This document shows, piece by piece, positions 38,833 through 48,218 of a DNA stretch of 64,000 nucleotides. Location of the stretch: assembly GCF_005796225.1 (NCBI RefSeq), contig NZ_VAHO01000004.1, forward strand, positions 124,001 to 188,000, read 5' to 3'. Each line of letters opens with the position of its first letter. Within the stretch, counting starts at the first letter, position 1. The notes under the pieces are model-generated. The model made no database searches, was not told the origin of the DNA, and was given only the letters and a program-made list of their open reading frames with translations. Source of the stretch: Pseudarthrobacter sp. NamE5. GTDB taxonomy: Bacteria > Actinomycetota > Actinomycetes > Actinomycetales > Micrococcaceae. A program made the translations under genes and the position numbers.

Positions 38833-40178
38833 GCTGTCTCCTTGGTGTTGAGCCCGGTGCCTGCTTCCGTCCGGCGGACGGCGCCGCCGGAAAACCGGGC
38901 CGGGTTGAAGGGGGCCCAGCGCTGGTCCTCCGTGCCGTACAAAAGATCCCGGCAGATCGCGGCCGCGGCGGGGGCGAGCAGGACGCCGTGACGGAAGAAT
39001 CCCGTGGCGATGATTAGCCCTGCCACGTAAGGGGGCTCTGCAGGGCCTTGCCGGGCCCGCCCAGGCTGTCGCCCTCCGGCACTCCCGCCGGCCGGTACCC
39101 GGCCCAAGAGCGGGGCATTGTCGGGTGTGCCCGGCCGTGCGCGGGCCGTGCATTCCATCAGTTCAAGCTCAGCGACGGCAGGCACCAGGACCTGCGCATC
39201 CCGGAGAAGCTGGTACACACCGCCTGCCGACACTGCGCCGGCCGAGGAACCGCTCTCCTGCCCCATCGCATCCTCCCGCTGGGTGGCCCCGATGACCACG
39301 GTGCCGTCCTGCCGCGGGACGATGTAGACCGGAACGCCTCGGACCAACCCCCGGACCGTGGCTGTCACCAGTGGCCGGAGGTGCGCGGGCACCGTCAGCC
39401 GCAGGATATCCCCGTGCACCGGCCGCAGCGGCAGGTGGAGGTTATCAGGAAGCCCGGCCAGTTCCGCTGCCTGCAGTCCGTTGGCCACCACAGTCTCGCT
39501 GGCCAGGACGGCCGCCCCGCCCTCCAGGTGCACCCCGGCAACGGCTCCGTCCTGCCACAGCAGGCCCGCCGCCCTGTCCAACACGGCATAACCGTCGACG
39601 GCGCCGGCCATGAAGGGTGCGCCTCGTCCGGTTCCGCCGGGGTCCGCGCTGAGAACACGGCGGAGGCACTGCAGCAGCAGCCGGGGATCCACCTGGTGGT
39701 CCGCGGGCGTATCCAGGGCACAGGCAATGGCCGGGCTCAGCAGGGCTTCGCGCCGCCGTGCTTCTCGGATGGTGAGGGGTTCAACCGCGAGCCCGTTGGC
39801 CTGCTGGACGGCGCGCAGGTCCAGCAGCGCCTGCCTGTCCGCGGCGTCGGCACCCACGGCGAGGGTCGGCGTCGCGAGGTATCCGGGGTCGGTGCCGGCA
39901 GCACGGGCGAGGTCGGCGGCGAAGCGGGGCCAGCGGGCGGAGGCGTCCAGCATGAGTTCCAGGAGGTCCTCCTCCTGGTAATGGAGCTCGCTGACGGGGG
40001 CAAGCATCCCTGCTGCAGCCCAGCTGGCGCCCGAGCCCGGGGCATCATCGATGACCACCACCGACCGGCCGGATCTCTTCGCCTCCCAGGCGATGCTGTG
40101 TCCTATGACTCCGCCGCCAATTACTGCCACATCGGCGGAGATCGTGCAGCCGGGTTGGTTAAGGTTGCGGCTCGGCAT
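38829..40178 (-). CDS. thiO: Glycine oxidase ThiO
   Basis: The protein has 449 residues and the DAO fold. [21 protein letters not shown] is the FAD-binding loop and [15 protein letters not shown] the following family motif. [15 protein letters not shown] and [16 protein letters not shown] are the C-terminal flavin contacts. It oxidises glycine to the imine used by ThiG. Between these a Gly/Arg/Pro-rich insertion of about 22 residues (beginning [12 protein letters not shown]) makes it longer than the usual 370-400. A TPP riboswitch precedes it. Confidence 0.93.
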
Positions 40179-40184
40179 GACTGT

Positions 40185-40284
40185 TCCTTCCCTACGCCGG
40201 TATTAGCCGGATCAGGTCAAGCGGTCGGCTCTGACGCCCTCTCAGCCCGGCGCTTTATGACAGCCGCCGCGGCTCCCGCAGTAC
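40185..40284 (-). promoter_or_regulatory. TPP riboswitch (THI element) controlling thiO-thiS-thiG
   Basis: On the minus strand the leader contains GCGGGAGCC, then GGGCTGAGAGGG, then GACCTGATCCGGCTAATACC and GGCGTAGGGAAGG. These are the conserved CUGAGA and ACCUGAUC..GUUAAUACC..GCGUAGGGA elements of the thiamine pyrophosphate aptamer. The terminal purine run (AAGGAA) is only about 6 nt from the thiO ATG, so ligand binding probably blocks ribosome access. Confidence 0.93.
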
Positions 40285-40303
40285 GAGGCAAGTCTAAAGG
40301 AAC

Positions 40304-40309
40304 TAGGCT
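40304..40309 (+). promoter_or_regulatory. Putative leaderless promoter -10 for thiE
   Basis: TAGGCT lies 7 nt before the thiE ATG at 40317 without a ribosome binding site between them. Confidence 0.35.
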
Positions 40310-40316
40310 GGCTCCC

Positions 40317-41099
40317 ATGAATGTGTCCCACTCCCCTGCCGCTTCCGCAGCCCCCGGCACCGACGCCTTTGTCAGCGCGGAAGGCAGCTCCAGCCTGCAC
40401 GCGGCCCGCCTCTATCTCTGCACTGACGCACGACAGGACCAGGGCGATTTCGGGCAGTTCGTCAATGCTGCCTTCGAAGGCGGCGTCGACATCATCCAGC
40501 TCCGGGACAAATCCATTGAGGCAGCCGAAGAACTGGAGCTGCTGGCCGTACTAAAGGAAGCCGCCCTGCGCCACGGACGGCTGTGGGCCGTGAACGACCG
40601 GGCGGACATCGCAGTGCTGTCCGGGGCACCGGTGTTCCATATCGGCCAGAAGGACCTGCCCCTGCAGGCAGCCCGTACGCTGCTCAACGGCAATGCGGCC
40701 ATCGGCCTCTCCAGCCACAGTCCGGAGCAGGTGGACGCTGCACTGGCCGCTGCCGCGGGACCGGCAGCACTGGACTACTTCTGCGTGGGACCGCTTTGGG
40801 CAACGCCTACCAAACCCGGCAGGGCCGCCGTCGGGCTTGACCTTGTGAAGTACGCCGCCGCAGCGGCTGCAGGGGTCGAAGCTGCCGGGACAGCTGCTGC
40901 GCGGGCAAAGGGCCGCGAAGGACAGCTCGACGGCGGTGTCCCCTGGTTCGCCATCGGAGGGATTGACCACGGCAACGTGGAACAGGTGGTGGAGGCCGGG
41001 GCCTCCCGCATAGTCGTGGTGCGGGCCATCACGGAAGCGGACGATCCCGCAGCCGCGGCCGGTTCCCTCTGCGCGGTGCTGGACGCCGCCCACGCCTAG
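40317..41099 (+). CDS. thiE: Thiamine-phosphate synthase
   Basis: The protein has 260 residues from ATG at 40317. [42 protein letters not shown] and [20 protein letters not shown] are the ThiE barrel motifs; FAIGGID is the phosphate-binding loop. It joins thiazole and pyrimidine phosphates to thiamine phosphate. An Ala-rich insertion near residues 180-205 and a 30-residue N-terminal extension make it longer than the usual 210-220. The much longer upstream open frame overlaps thiO and the riboswitch and is not used. It is divergent from thiO and not under the riboswitch. Confidence 0.94.
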   Translation: MNVSHSPAASAAPGTDAFVSAEGSSSLHAARLYLCTDARQDQGDFGQFVNAAFEGGVDIIQLRDKSIEAAEELELLAVLKEAALRHGRLWAVNDRADIAVLSGAPVFHIGQKDLPLQAARTLLNGNAAIGLSSHSPEQVDAALAAAAGPAALDYFCVGPLWATPTKPGRAAVGLDLVKYAAAAAAGVEAAGTAAARAKGREGQLDGGVPWFAIGGIDHGNVEQVVEAGASRIVVVRAITEADDPAAAAGSLCAVLDAAHA

Positions 41100-41161
41100 T
41101 GTCCAGCTGGAAGCGAACACCCGGCCGGCCCGGGTCCATGCATTATCCGGACAATTCGGGC

Positions 41162-41167
41162 TAGTCT
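41162..41167 (+). promoter_or_regulatory. Putative leaderless promoter -10 for the RNB nuclease
   Basis: TAGTCT lies 7 nt before the GTG at 41175; the gap GATTTTC has no ribosome binding site. Confidence 0.45.
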
Positions 41168-41174
41168 GATTTTC

Positions 41175-42677
41175 GTGTCACATCATCGGCTGGCTCCCAA
41201 CGTCCATGAGCACACGAACGCCCTCGAGGAGGCGTTGGGTGCGCTGCGGACAGAGCTTGAGCTGCCGGGCGAATATCCTGCGGACGCCGTGCGGGACGCC
41301 GAGGCCGCTGTGTCGGCTCTGCAGCTGCCGGCCTACGACCTGACGGCGGTGGAGTTCATCACCATCGATCCTGCCTCCTCCACGGACCTGGACCAGGCGC
41401 TTTTCATCGAACGGGACGGCAGCGGCTACCGGGTGCTGTATGCCATCGCCGATGTTCCGGCATTCGTTTCACCCGGCGGGCCGCTGGACGCGGAAACCCG
41501 GCGCCGTGGCCAGACCTTCTACACCCCGGACGGCCGGATCCCCCTGCATCCGGAAGTCATCAGCGAAGGCGCCGGAAGCCTCCTGCCGGGGCAGGACTGT
41601 TCAGCGTTCGTGTGGGACTTCAGGCTGGACGATGGCGCCGAGGTCACCGTCGTCAATGTGAAGCGCGCCCGGATGCGCAGCCGCGCCAAAATGAGTTACA
41701 AGGGTGCGCAGGCGGAACTGGAGTCCGGCAACGCCTCCGCCGTGCTGCTCCTCCTTAAGGAGGTGGGGCTCAAGCGCGTGGAGCTGGAGCGCGCGCGGGA
41801 CGGCGCAAGTCTGAACATGCCGGAGCAGGAGATCGTCCAGCTTCCCGACGGCGGCTACCGGATCGCCGCTGCCCCGCAGCTGCCGGTGGAGGACTGGAAC
41901 GCACAGATCTCGCTGATGACCGGGATGGCCGCCGCCCAGCTCATGCTGGCCGGAAAGGTGGGGATCCTGCGCACGATGCCTGCGCCGGATGAACGTTCCC
42001 TGAACCACTTCCGGCTGCAGACGGAGGTGCTGGGCAGGCCATGGGACGGTGAGGTCAGCTATGGCGAGTACCTGCGCAGCCTTGACCCCACCGATCCCCG
42101 TCAGCTCGCGATCCTGCACTCGGCGGGGATGCTTTTCCGCGGGGCCGCCTACACCGCTTTTGACGGAACTGTCCCGGAAGATGCCGTGCAGTCGGCGATC
42201 GGCGCCGCTTATGCCCACACCACTGCGCCTCTGCGCCGCCTCGTGGACCGCTTCGTGCTGGTGGCCTGCGAGGCACTGAGCAACGGTGGAGAGGTACCGG
42301 GCTGGGTCCGCGACGCGCTTCCGTCGCTTCCCGAGATTATGGCGGGCTCGGACCAGCTGGCATCCCGTATGGAGCGGCTCGCCTTGGACACGGTGGAGGC
42401 GGCGCTGCTGGTTAACCACGTCGGGCAGGAGTTTGATGCCCTGGTGATCTCGGGGTCAAAGCCGCAAAAAGAGAACGGCAACGGTGGCAACGGCCGGAAC
42501 GGCAACGGAAACAGCAACGGCAACGGTGGCTGGGGGATCATCCAGATTGCAGAACCTGCCGTCACCGCCCGTTGCGCGGGTGAACTCGAGGCCGGAACCA
42601 GGGTCCGCGTCCGCCTCATCTCCTCGGACATCGCAACCCGGAAAGTCCATTTCGAACTGGTTGCGCCCCCGGCGTGA
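41175..42677 (+). CDS. RNB-domain (RNase II/R family) exoribonuclease
   Basis: The protein has 500 residues. The RNB catalytic motif TIDPASSTDLDQA (around residues 65-77) supplies the metal-binding aspartates, followed by YRVLYAIADVPAFV. The family degrades RNA 3'-5'. It is shorter than E. coli RNase II or R: the N-terminal cold-shock domains are missing and there is only a diverged C-terminal barrel. A Gly/Asn-rich linker (residues about 434-456) interrupts the C-terminal part. Stand-alone short RNB proteins like this are common in actinobacteria. A role in RNA decay is inferred. Confidence 0.88.
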   Translation: MSHHRLAPNVHEHTNALEEALGALRTELELPGEYPADAVRDAEAAVSALQLPAYDLTAVEFITIDPASSTDLDQALFIERDGSGYRVLYAIADVPAFVSPGGPLDAETRRRGQTFYTPDGRIPLHPEVISEGAGSLLPGQDCSAFVWDFRLDDGAEVTVVNVKRARMRSRAKMSYKGAQAELESGNASAVLLLLKEVGLKRVELERARDGASLNMPEQEIVQLPDGGYRIAAAPQLPVEDWNAQISLMTGMAAAQLMLAGKVGILRTMPAPDERSLNHFRLQTEVLGRPWDGEVSYGEYLRSLDPTDPRQLAILHSAGMLFRGAAYTAFDGTVPEDAVQSAIGAAYAHTTAPLRRLVDRFVLVACEALSNGGEVPGWVRDALPSLPEIMAGSDQLASRMERLALDTVEAALLVNHVGQEFDALVISGSKPQKENGNGGNGRNGNGNSNGNGGWGIIQIAEPAVTARCAGELEAGTRVRVRLISSDIATRKVHFELVAPPA

Positions 42678-42979
42678 GTCGCGGCGGCTGCTCCGCCTGC
42701 CGGCGGGCACCGGGGAAAAGCCGGGATTCCGGGCGGTTGCGGCTAGACTGAAGGGGTAGATATGGATGCCCGGTCGTTGATTTCCCTTATTTGAAACCAA
42801 CAAGCCCGCCCCTACGCGATCTTGAGTACCACCCGCTGGTCACCAGTGCCAGCATTTAGATAGCCCGCGATCGGCTTCCACTGGAATTGCTTGCGCGCTC
42901 GAGCATGCTCCGGGACGGCTGCCCAGCCGCTCCGTTGAGCAGGCAGCGCCCTGGCCCAAATGAATAAGGAAACTCCCCA
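42678..42979. other. 302-bp leader region upstream of the DEAD-box helicase
   Basis: No gene is supported on either strand here. A TAGACT at 42744-42749 could be a -10, which would give the helicase message a 5' leader of about 220 nt. AAGGA about 9 nt before the GTG at 42980 is the ribosome binding site. The middle part is relatively AT-rich (TTGATTTCCCTTATTTGAAA). Short inverted repeats occur, but no known riboswitch was recognised. Confidence 0.5.
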
Positions 42980-44680
42980 GTGAGTGAATTGCACACCCAC
43001 CAACTTCTGACCGACGAGACCGGCACCGAGACCATTGAGCCGGAAGAAACCATTATCTCGGATGAGAAGCCCCACGAGATCGCGGAAAAATCCTTTGCGG
43101 ACTATAACGTGCGCGCAGACATCGTGGAGTCCCTGGCTGACGCCGGAATCACGCACCCGTTCCCCATCCAGGCCATGACCCTGCCGGTGGCCCTGTCCGG
43201 GCACGACATCATCGGCCAGGCCAAGACGGGAACCGGCAAGACCCTGGGCTTCGGCATTCCCGCGCTCCAGCGCGTGGTGGGCCAGGACGACCCCGGCTAC
43301 GAAAAACTCGCAGTCCCCGGCGCGCCGCAGGCCCTGGTAATCGTGCCCACCCGTGAACTCGCGGTGCAGGTGGCCAACGACCTGCAGACCGCCTCCCGCA
43401 AGCGCAATGCCCGAATCGCCACGATCTACGGTGGCCGGGCCTACGAGCCCCAGGTGGAGGCACTGAAGAAGGGCGTGGAGGTTGTGGTGGGCACCCCGGG
43501 CCGCCTGATCGACCTCTATAAGCAGAAGCACCTGAGCCTGAAGAACGTCAAGATCGTCATCCTCGACGAAGCGGACGAGATGCTGGACCTGGGCTTCCTG
43601 CCTGACGTTGAAACCCTGATTGCGGCGACCCCGGCAGTCCGCCAGACCCTGCTGTTCTCCGCCACAATGCCCGGCCCCGTCATCGCCATGGCACGCCGCT
43701 ACATGACGCAGCCCACCCACGTCCGCGCGGCCGATCCGGAAGATGAAGGCCTGACCAAGCGCGACATCCGCCAGCTGATCTACCGCGCCCACAGCATGGA
43801 CAAGATCGAGGTGGTGGCCCGCATCCTCCAGGCGAAGGGACGCGGACGCACCATCATCTTCACCAAGACCAAGCGCACCGCAGCCAAGGTTGCGGAGGAA
43901 CTGGTGGACCGCGGCTTCGCTGCCGCCGCCATCCACGGCGACCTGGGCCAGGGCGCCCGCGAGCAGGCACTCCGGGCCTTCCGCAACAACAAGGTGGATG
44001 TCCTCGTTGCAACGGACGTCGCCGCGCGCGGCATTGACGTTGAGGACGTCACCCACGTCATCAACTACCAGTGCGTTGAGGACGAGAAGATTTACCTGCA
44101 CCGCGTGGGCCGCACGGGCCGCGCCGGCAACAAGGGCACCGCCGTCACCTTCGTGGACTGGGACGATGTACCCCGCTGGGCGCTGATCAACAAGGCACTT
44201 GGCCTCAATGTCTCCGAGCCGGTGGAAACGTACTCCTCATCGCCTCACCTGTACGCGGACCTTGACATTCCCGAAGGCACGAAGGGCCGCCTGCCCCGTG
44301 ACAAGCGCACCCTGGCGGGCGTTGACGCCGAAATGCTGGAGGACCTGGGCGAGACCGGCAAGAAGAACAGCCGCGGCGGACGTGACGCCGGCAGGTCCGC
44401 CGAGCGCGGCGGACGCGAGCGTGATGGACGCGAGCGCGCCGGACGGGACCGTAAGCGCGAAGGCAGCCGCAGCGGTGACTCCGATGCCCGCTCAGGTGAG
44501 CGCCGCCGTCGTACTTCCGAGTCCGCGGCGACCTCCACGGCAGCAGCCGGCGATGCCCCAGCCGCCGCGGACAGCGAGCAGCCCTCACGCACCCGCCGCA
44601 CGCGCACCCGCACGCGCCGCCGGAACGGGGAAGTGGTTGCAGGTGCGGACGGGACCGCGCAGCCAGGCACCGAGGCTTAA
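42980..44680 (+). CDS. DEAD-box ATP-dependent RNA helicase
   Basis: The protein has 566 residues from GTG at 42980. All core motifs are present: FPIQAM (Q motif), AKTGTGKT (I), PTRELAVQ (Ia), TPGRLID (Ib), DEAD (II), SAT (III), TDVAARGIDV (V) and HRVGRTGRAG (VI). The last 130 residues are Arg/Gly/Glu-rich (RGGRDAGRS and similar) and end in RTRRTRTRTRRR, a typical RNA-binding tail. It probably unwinds structured RNA in ribosome assembly, decay or cold adaptation. The next gene, a DNA methyltransferase, starts 8 nt after the stop. Confidence 0.94.
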   Translation: MSELHTHQLLTDETGTETIEPEETIISDEKPHEIAEKSFADYNVRADIVESLADAGITHPFPIQAMTLPVALSGHDIIGQAKTGTGKTLGFGIPALQRVVGQDDPGYEKLAVPGAPQALVIVPTRELAVQVANDLQTASRKRNARIATIYGGRAYEPQVEALKKGVEVVVGTPGRLIDLYKQKHLSLKNVKIVILDEADEMLDLGFLPDVETLIAATPAVRQTLLFSATMPGPVIAMARRYMTQPTHVRAADPEDEGLTKRDIRQLIYRAHSMDKIEVVARILQAKGRGRTIIFTKTKRTAAKVAEELVDRGFAAAAIHGDLGQGAREQALRAFRNNKVDVLVATDVAARGIDVEDVTHVINYQCVEDEKIYLHRVGRTGRAGNKGTAVTFVDWDDVPRWALINKALGLNVSEPVETYSSSPHLYADLDIPEGTKGRLPRDKRTLAGVDAEMLEDLGETGKKNSRGGRDAGRSAERGGRERDGRERAGRDRKREGSRSGDSDARSGERRRRTSESAATSTAAAGDAPAAADSEQPSRTRRTRTRTRRRNGEVVAGADGTAQPGTEA

Positions 44681-44688
44681 CCCGCTCA

Positions 44689-45561
44689 ATGACTGACACC
44701 GTCTGGGCGCCGGACGGCAGCAGCCTGGTGGTACACGCGGACAACGCGGATTTCCTCCCTTCGCTGCCGGACGGCGCCTTCACACTGATCTACGTGGATC
44801 CTCCGTTCAACACCGGCCGGGCCCAGCGGCGCCAGCAAACCACCATGGTGGTGAACGCGGACGGCACCGGGGACCGCGTCGGGTTCAAGGGACGCTCCTA
44901 CGACACCATCAAGGGCGCCCTCCACCGCTACGACGATGCCTTCAGCGATTATTGGTCCTTCCTTGAGCCGCGGCTGGTGGAGGCATGGCGGCTCCTGGCG
45001 GACAACGGCACCCTGTACCTGCACCTCGACTACCGTGAGGTGCACTATGCCAAGGTCATGCTGGATGCAATCTTTGGCCGTGAGTGCTTCCTGAACGAAA
45101 TCATCTGGGCCTACGACTACGGTGCCCGGGCCAAAAACCGCTGGCCCACCAAGCACGACAACATACTGGTGTACGTCAAAAACCCCACCAAATACCACTT
45201 CGACAGTGCCGAGGTGGACCGCGAGCCGTACATGGCGCCGGGCCTGGTCACTCCGGCCAAGCGCGAGCTGGGCAAGCTGCCCACGGACGTCTGGTGGCAC
45301 ACCATCGTCTCCCCCACCGGCAAGGAGAAGACCGGCTACCCCACGCAGAAGCCTGAGGGCCTGGTGCGGCGGGTAGTGGCGGCCTCGAGCCGGCCCGGCG
45401 ACTGGTGCCTGGATTTCTTTGCAGGTTCCGGAACCCTCGGTGCCGTGGCCGCCAAGATGGGCCGCAGGTTCGTATGCGTGGACCAGAACCAGCCCGCCAT
45501 CGACATAATGGCCCAGCGGCTGGGTGCCCACGCCCGGTTCACGTCCTTCCCGCCGAACTAG
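44689..45561 (+). CDS. Orphan beta-class site-specific DNA methyltransferase
   Basis: The protein has 290 residues. The catalytic motif IV is DPPF (residues 37-40), and the S-adenosylmethionine motif FAGSGT (residues 244-249) comes after it, the order of beta-class N6-adenine or N4-cytosine methyltransferases. YPTQKPEGLVRRVV is the usual motif X/I-proximal block. No restriction endonuclease, specificity subunit or mobility gene is nearby. It starts 8 nt after the DEAD-box helicase, so the two probably share a transcript. The target sequence and role (epigenetic control, or relic of a restriction system) are unknown. Confidence 0.9.
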   Translation: MTDTVWAPDGSSLVVHADNADFLPSLPDGAFTLIYVDPPFNTGRAQRRQQTTMVVNADGTGDRVGFKGRSYDTIKGALHRYDDAFSDYWSFLEPRLVEAWRLLADNGTLYLHLDYREVHYAKVMLDAIFGRECFLNEIIWAYDYGARAKNRWPTKHDNILVYVKNPTKYHFDSAEVDREPYMAPGLVTPAKRELGKLPTDVWWHTIVSPTGKEKTGYPTQKPEGLVRRVVAASSRPGDWCLDFFAGSGTLGAVAAKMGRRFVCVDQNQPAIDIMAQRLGAHARFTSFPPN

Positions 45562-45574
45562 CCCAGGGGCGGGG

Positions 45575-46423
45575 TCAGGGGCGGACGACGGCGGTCCCTG
45601 TCCCCATCTCCTCGATCCGCGCCAGCGCCTCGGGCGCGGTGAGGTTCTCCCCCAGCAGGTTGAGCTTGCCGGTCCCGTGGTAGTCCGAGGATCCGGTTAC
45701 CAGCAGGTCGTGCTTAACCGCGAGCCGGCGCAGGAACGCCCTGCCCTCCTCGGGATTGTCCCGGTGGTCGATCTCCAACCCCGCCAGGCCGGCATCGATC
45801 ATCTCCTGGTAGACGCGCTCCCCCACAATGCGTCCCCGCGCGGAGGCCACAGGATGGGCAAAGACCGGCACCCCGCCGGCAGCACGGACCAGTTCGACGG
45901 CGGTCGCGGGAGCGGGTGCGTAGTGCTGGATGAAGTAGCGCGAGCGTGAGGTGAGGATGGAGGCGAAGGCTTCGGAGCGGTCCTCCACCACGCCTGCGGC
46001 CACCAAGGCGTCCGCGATATGGGGCCTGCCCAGCGTTGCGCCGGGAGCCACGTGGTGGATGACGTCATCCCACGTCAGGGGGTAGTCCTCCGCCAGCAGG
46101 GTGACCATCCGCTCGGCACGGGTGTGGCGGGCGTCCTTGGCCTTAGTAATCTCCTCCAGGAGCCCCGGATGGTTTGGATCGTGGAGGTAGCTGAGCAGGT
46201 GGACGCTGATGCCCTCCTCCGTGCGGCAGGAAACCTCCATTCCCGGCACCAGGGCCACTCCTTGTTCGACAGCGGCGGCAGATGCTTCAGCCCAGCCCGC
46301 GGTGGAGTCGTGGTCGGTCAGGGCCACCACGTCCAGGCCGGCGCGGGCAGCAGAAGCCATGACGTCTGCGGGCTTCTCGGTGCCGTCCGAGACATTGGAG
46401 TGGGCATGCAGGTCGATCCTCAC
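45575..46423 (-). CDS. PHP-domain metal-dependent phosphoesterase (TrpH/RNase AM-like)
   Basis: The protein has 282 residues from GTG at 46423. Metal ligands of the PHP barrel are visible: His6 and His8 (DLHAHSNVSDGT), LTDHD, PGMEVSC, GRPHIADAL, PVFAHP and GSSDYHG. Relatives of this length hydrolyse 3',5'-nucleoside bisphosphates or act as 5'-3' exoribonucleases on short RNA. The gene is convergent with the methyltransferase (13-bp gap) and divergent from pepP. Confidence 0.88.
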   Translation of the reverse strand: MRIDLHAHSNVSDGTEKPADVMASAARAGLDVVALTDHDSTAGWAEASAAAVEQGVALVPGMEVSCRTEEGISVHLLSYLHDPNHPGLLEEITKAKDARHTRAERMVTLLAEDYPLTWDDVIHHVAPGATLGRPHIADALVAAGVVEDRSEAFASILTSRSRYFIQHYAPAPATAVELVRAAGGVPVFAHPVASARGRIVGERVYQEMIDAGLAGLEIDHRDNPEEGRAFLRRLAVKHDLLVTGSSDYHGTGKLNLLGENLTAPEALARIEEMGTGTAVVRP

Positions 46424-46429
46424 CTGTCC

Positions 46430-46435
46430 AGACTA
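46430..46435 (-). promoter_or_regulatory. Putative leaderless promoter -10 for the PHP phosphoesterase
   Basis: TAGTCT on the minus strand lies 6 nt before the GTG at 46423, without a ribosome binding site. Confidence 0.45.
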
Positions 46436-46562
46436 GTTGACCTTCCGTTCACCCTGCGTATGCCCTGCCGCGCCCGGGGTACACACCCTGCGTCCGGGAC
46501 AAGCGGCACCGCTGCCGGTCCACCTGTTCGCGCCGCCGCGGACCTGGTGAGACGATGGTGCC

Positions 46563-48149
46563 GTGAACGATGCCGAAAACACCCAAAACTCTGCTTCCCA
46601 GCCCCTGGACGAGCGCGTCAACAACCGCTCCCAGCGGCCCAGTTCCGACGCCTTCAAGGCCTTCATGGCCAGCAACTGGGCGCCCTCCCGCCAGGAACTC
46701 CCGGCCCGTGACGCCGTGGCCGATTTCGCCGCAAACCGGCGCAAGGCCATTTCCGACCAGTTCAAGGGCGAACGTTTGGTAATTCCCGCGGGGCCGCTGA
46801 AGGTCCGCTCCAACGACTGCGACTACCGCTTCCGCCCGCACTCAGGGTTCGCGCACCTTACCGGGCTCGGCCTTGACCACGAGCCGGACGCGGTGCTGGT
46901 CATGGAGCCGGTTGCGGAAGGAAAGGGCGACGACGGCGGGCACCACCGGGCCACGCTCTACTTCCGGCCCTTGGCCGGCAGGGACACAGAACAGTTCTAT
47001 GCCGACGCACGCTCCGGTGAATTCTGGATCGGCGCACGCCCCACGCTTGCCGAGTTCGAGGCGCGCCTTGGCTTGGCCACGGCCCACATCGACCAGCTGG
47101 AGACGGCCATCACCAAGGATGTGGGTGCCCCGGAAATCGGTGGTATGTCCATCCGCCTGGTCCGCAAGGTGGACGAAAATATTGATGCACTGGTGGACAC
47201 CGCACGCTACAACACCGCCAGGGACCCCGAGAACCTGGACCTGGGAGTCCTCGATGCCCTGGACGAGAAGCTGAGCGAAGCCCTCTCCGAGCTCCGGCTG
47301 CTCAAGGACGGCTGGGAGATCGAGCAGATGAAGCTTGCGGTGGCGGCCACTGTTGAAGGCTTCGAGGAGGTAGTGAAGGTCCTGCCCCGCGCCCTCACGC
47401 ATGCACGGGGCGAGCGGGTGGTGGAAGGTGCCTTCTTCGCCAGGGCGCGCGAAGTGGGGAACGATCTCGGCTACGACACCATCGCCGCCTCGGGCAACAA
47501 CGCCACGGTGCTGCACTGGACCCGCAACACCGGAAGGATCCATGCCGGCGAGCTCCTCCTGCTGGACGCCGGGGTGGAAGTCGATTCACTGTACACGGCC
47601 GACGTCACCCGCACCCTTCCCGCCAGTGGAGCGTTCAGCGACGTCCAACGCAAGGTTTATGAAGCGGTCCTGGACGCCGCCGATGCCGGATTCGCGGCCG
47701 CCCGGCCCGGTGCCAAGTTCCGCGACGTACACACCGCGGCCACTACAGTGCTGGCTGAACGGCTTGCCGCATGGGGCCTCCTGCCGGTGTCGGTCGAAGA
47801 AGCCATCAGTCCCGAGGGCCAGCAGCACCGCCGGTGGATGCCGCACGGCACCAGCCACCACCTGGGCCTGGACGTCCATGACTGCGCCCAGGCCAGGCGC
47901 GAACTCTACCTGGACGGCATCCTGACCGAAGGCATGGTGTTCACCATCGAACCCGGCCTTTACTTCAAGGACGAGGACCTTGCCATTCCGGAGGAATACC
48001 GCGGGATCGGAGTCAGGATTGAAGACGACGTCCTGATGACCGCCGACGGACCCGTCAACCTCAGCGCGGGCCTGCCCCGCACGCCCGGCGAGGTAGAGGA
48101 CTGGATGGCCGGAATCTACCGGGAAGCCGAGGCAGCCAAAGACGCCTAG
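46563..48149 (+). CDS. pepP: Xaa-Pro aminopeptidase (M24B, PepP family)
   Basis: The protein has 528 residues. An N-terminal AMP_N-like domain (FRPHSGFAHLTG) precedes the pita-bread catalytic domain. The five metal ligands are visible in order: LLLDAG, TADVTRT, HGTSHHLGLDVHD, FTIEPGLY and GIGVRIEDDVL. It removes N-terminal residues next to proline in the cytoplasm, using two metal ions, usually manganese. GTG at 46563 has no clear ribosome binding site, again suggesting little or no leader. A strong terminator follows. Confidence 0.94.
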   Translation: MNDAENTQNSASQPLDERVNNRSQRPSSDAFKAFMASNWAPSRQELPARDAVADFAANRRKAISDQFKGERLVIPAGPLKVRSNDCDYRFRPHSGFAHLTGLGLDHEPDAVLVMEPVAEGKGDDGGHHRATLYFRPLAGRDTEQFYADARSGEFWIGARPTLAEFEARLGLATAHIDQLETAITKDVGAPEIGGMSIRLVRKVDENIDALVDTARYNTARDPENLDLGVLDALDEKLSEALSELRLLKDGWEIEQMKLAVAATVEGFEEVVKVLPRALTHARGERVVEGAFFARAREVGNDLGYDTIAASGNNATVLHWTRNTGRIHAGELLLLDAGVEVDSLYTADVTRTLPASGAFSDVQRKVYEAVLDAADAGFAAARPGAKFRDVHTAATTVLAERLAAWGLLPVSVEEAISPEGQQHRRWMPHGTSHHLGLDVHDCAQARRELYLDGILTEGMVFTIEPGLYFKDEDLAIPEEYRGIGVRIEDDVLMTADGPVNLSAGLPRTPGEVEDWMAGIYREAEAAKDA

Positions 48150-48218
48150 CCCGAAGTCCCCGCGCCGCTCTACGGCATTCGCGCGTACACAAAAGAGGCC
48201 TTCTGCAAGGGAATAAGA

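Noticed and set aside
39048-40316. N-terminal extension of the thiE frame to 683 codons
   Set aside because: The extra 423 codons lie antisense to thiO and through the TPP riboswitch. ThiE homology begins after 40317 and a -10 hexamer sits 7 nt before that ATG.
42812-44101. A 429-codon open frame on the minus strand, antisense to the DEAD-box helicase gene
   Set aside because: It mirrors the helicase codons, has the His/Gly/Val-rich composition of a shadow frame in high-GC DNA, and shows no recognisable domain. The sense protein has all helicase motifs.
44689-45561. Part of a restriction-modification or phage-defence island
   Set aside because: Neighbours are core genes on both sides. No endonuclease, specificity subunit, toxin or mobility gene is visible, so only an orphan methyltransferase is claimed.
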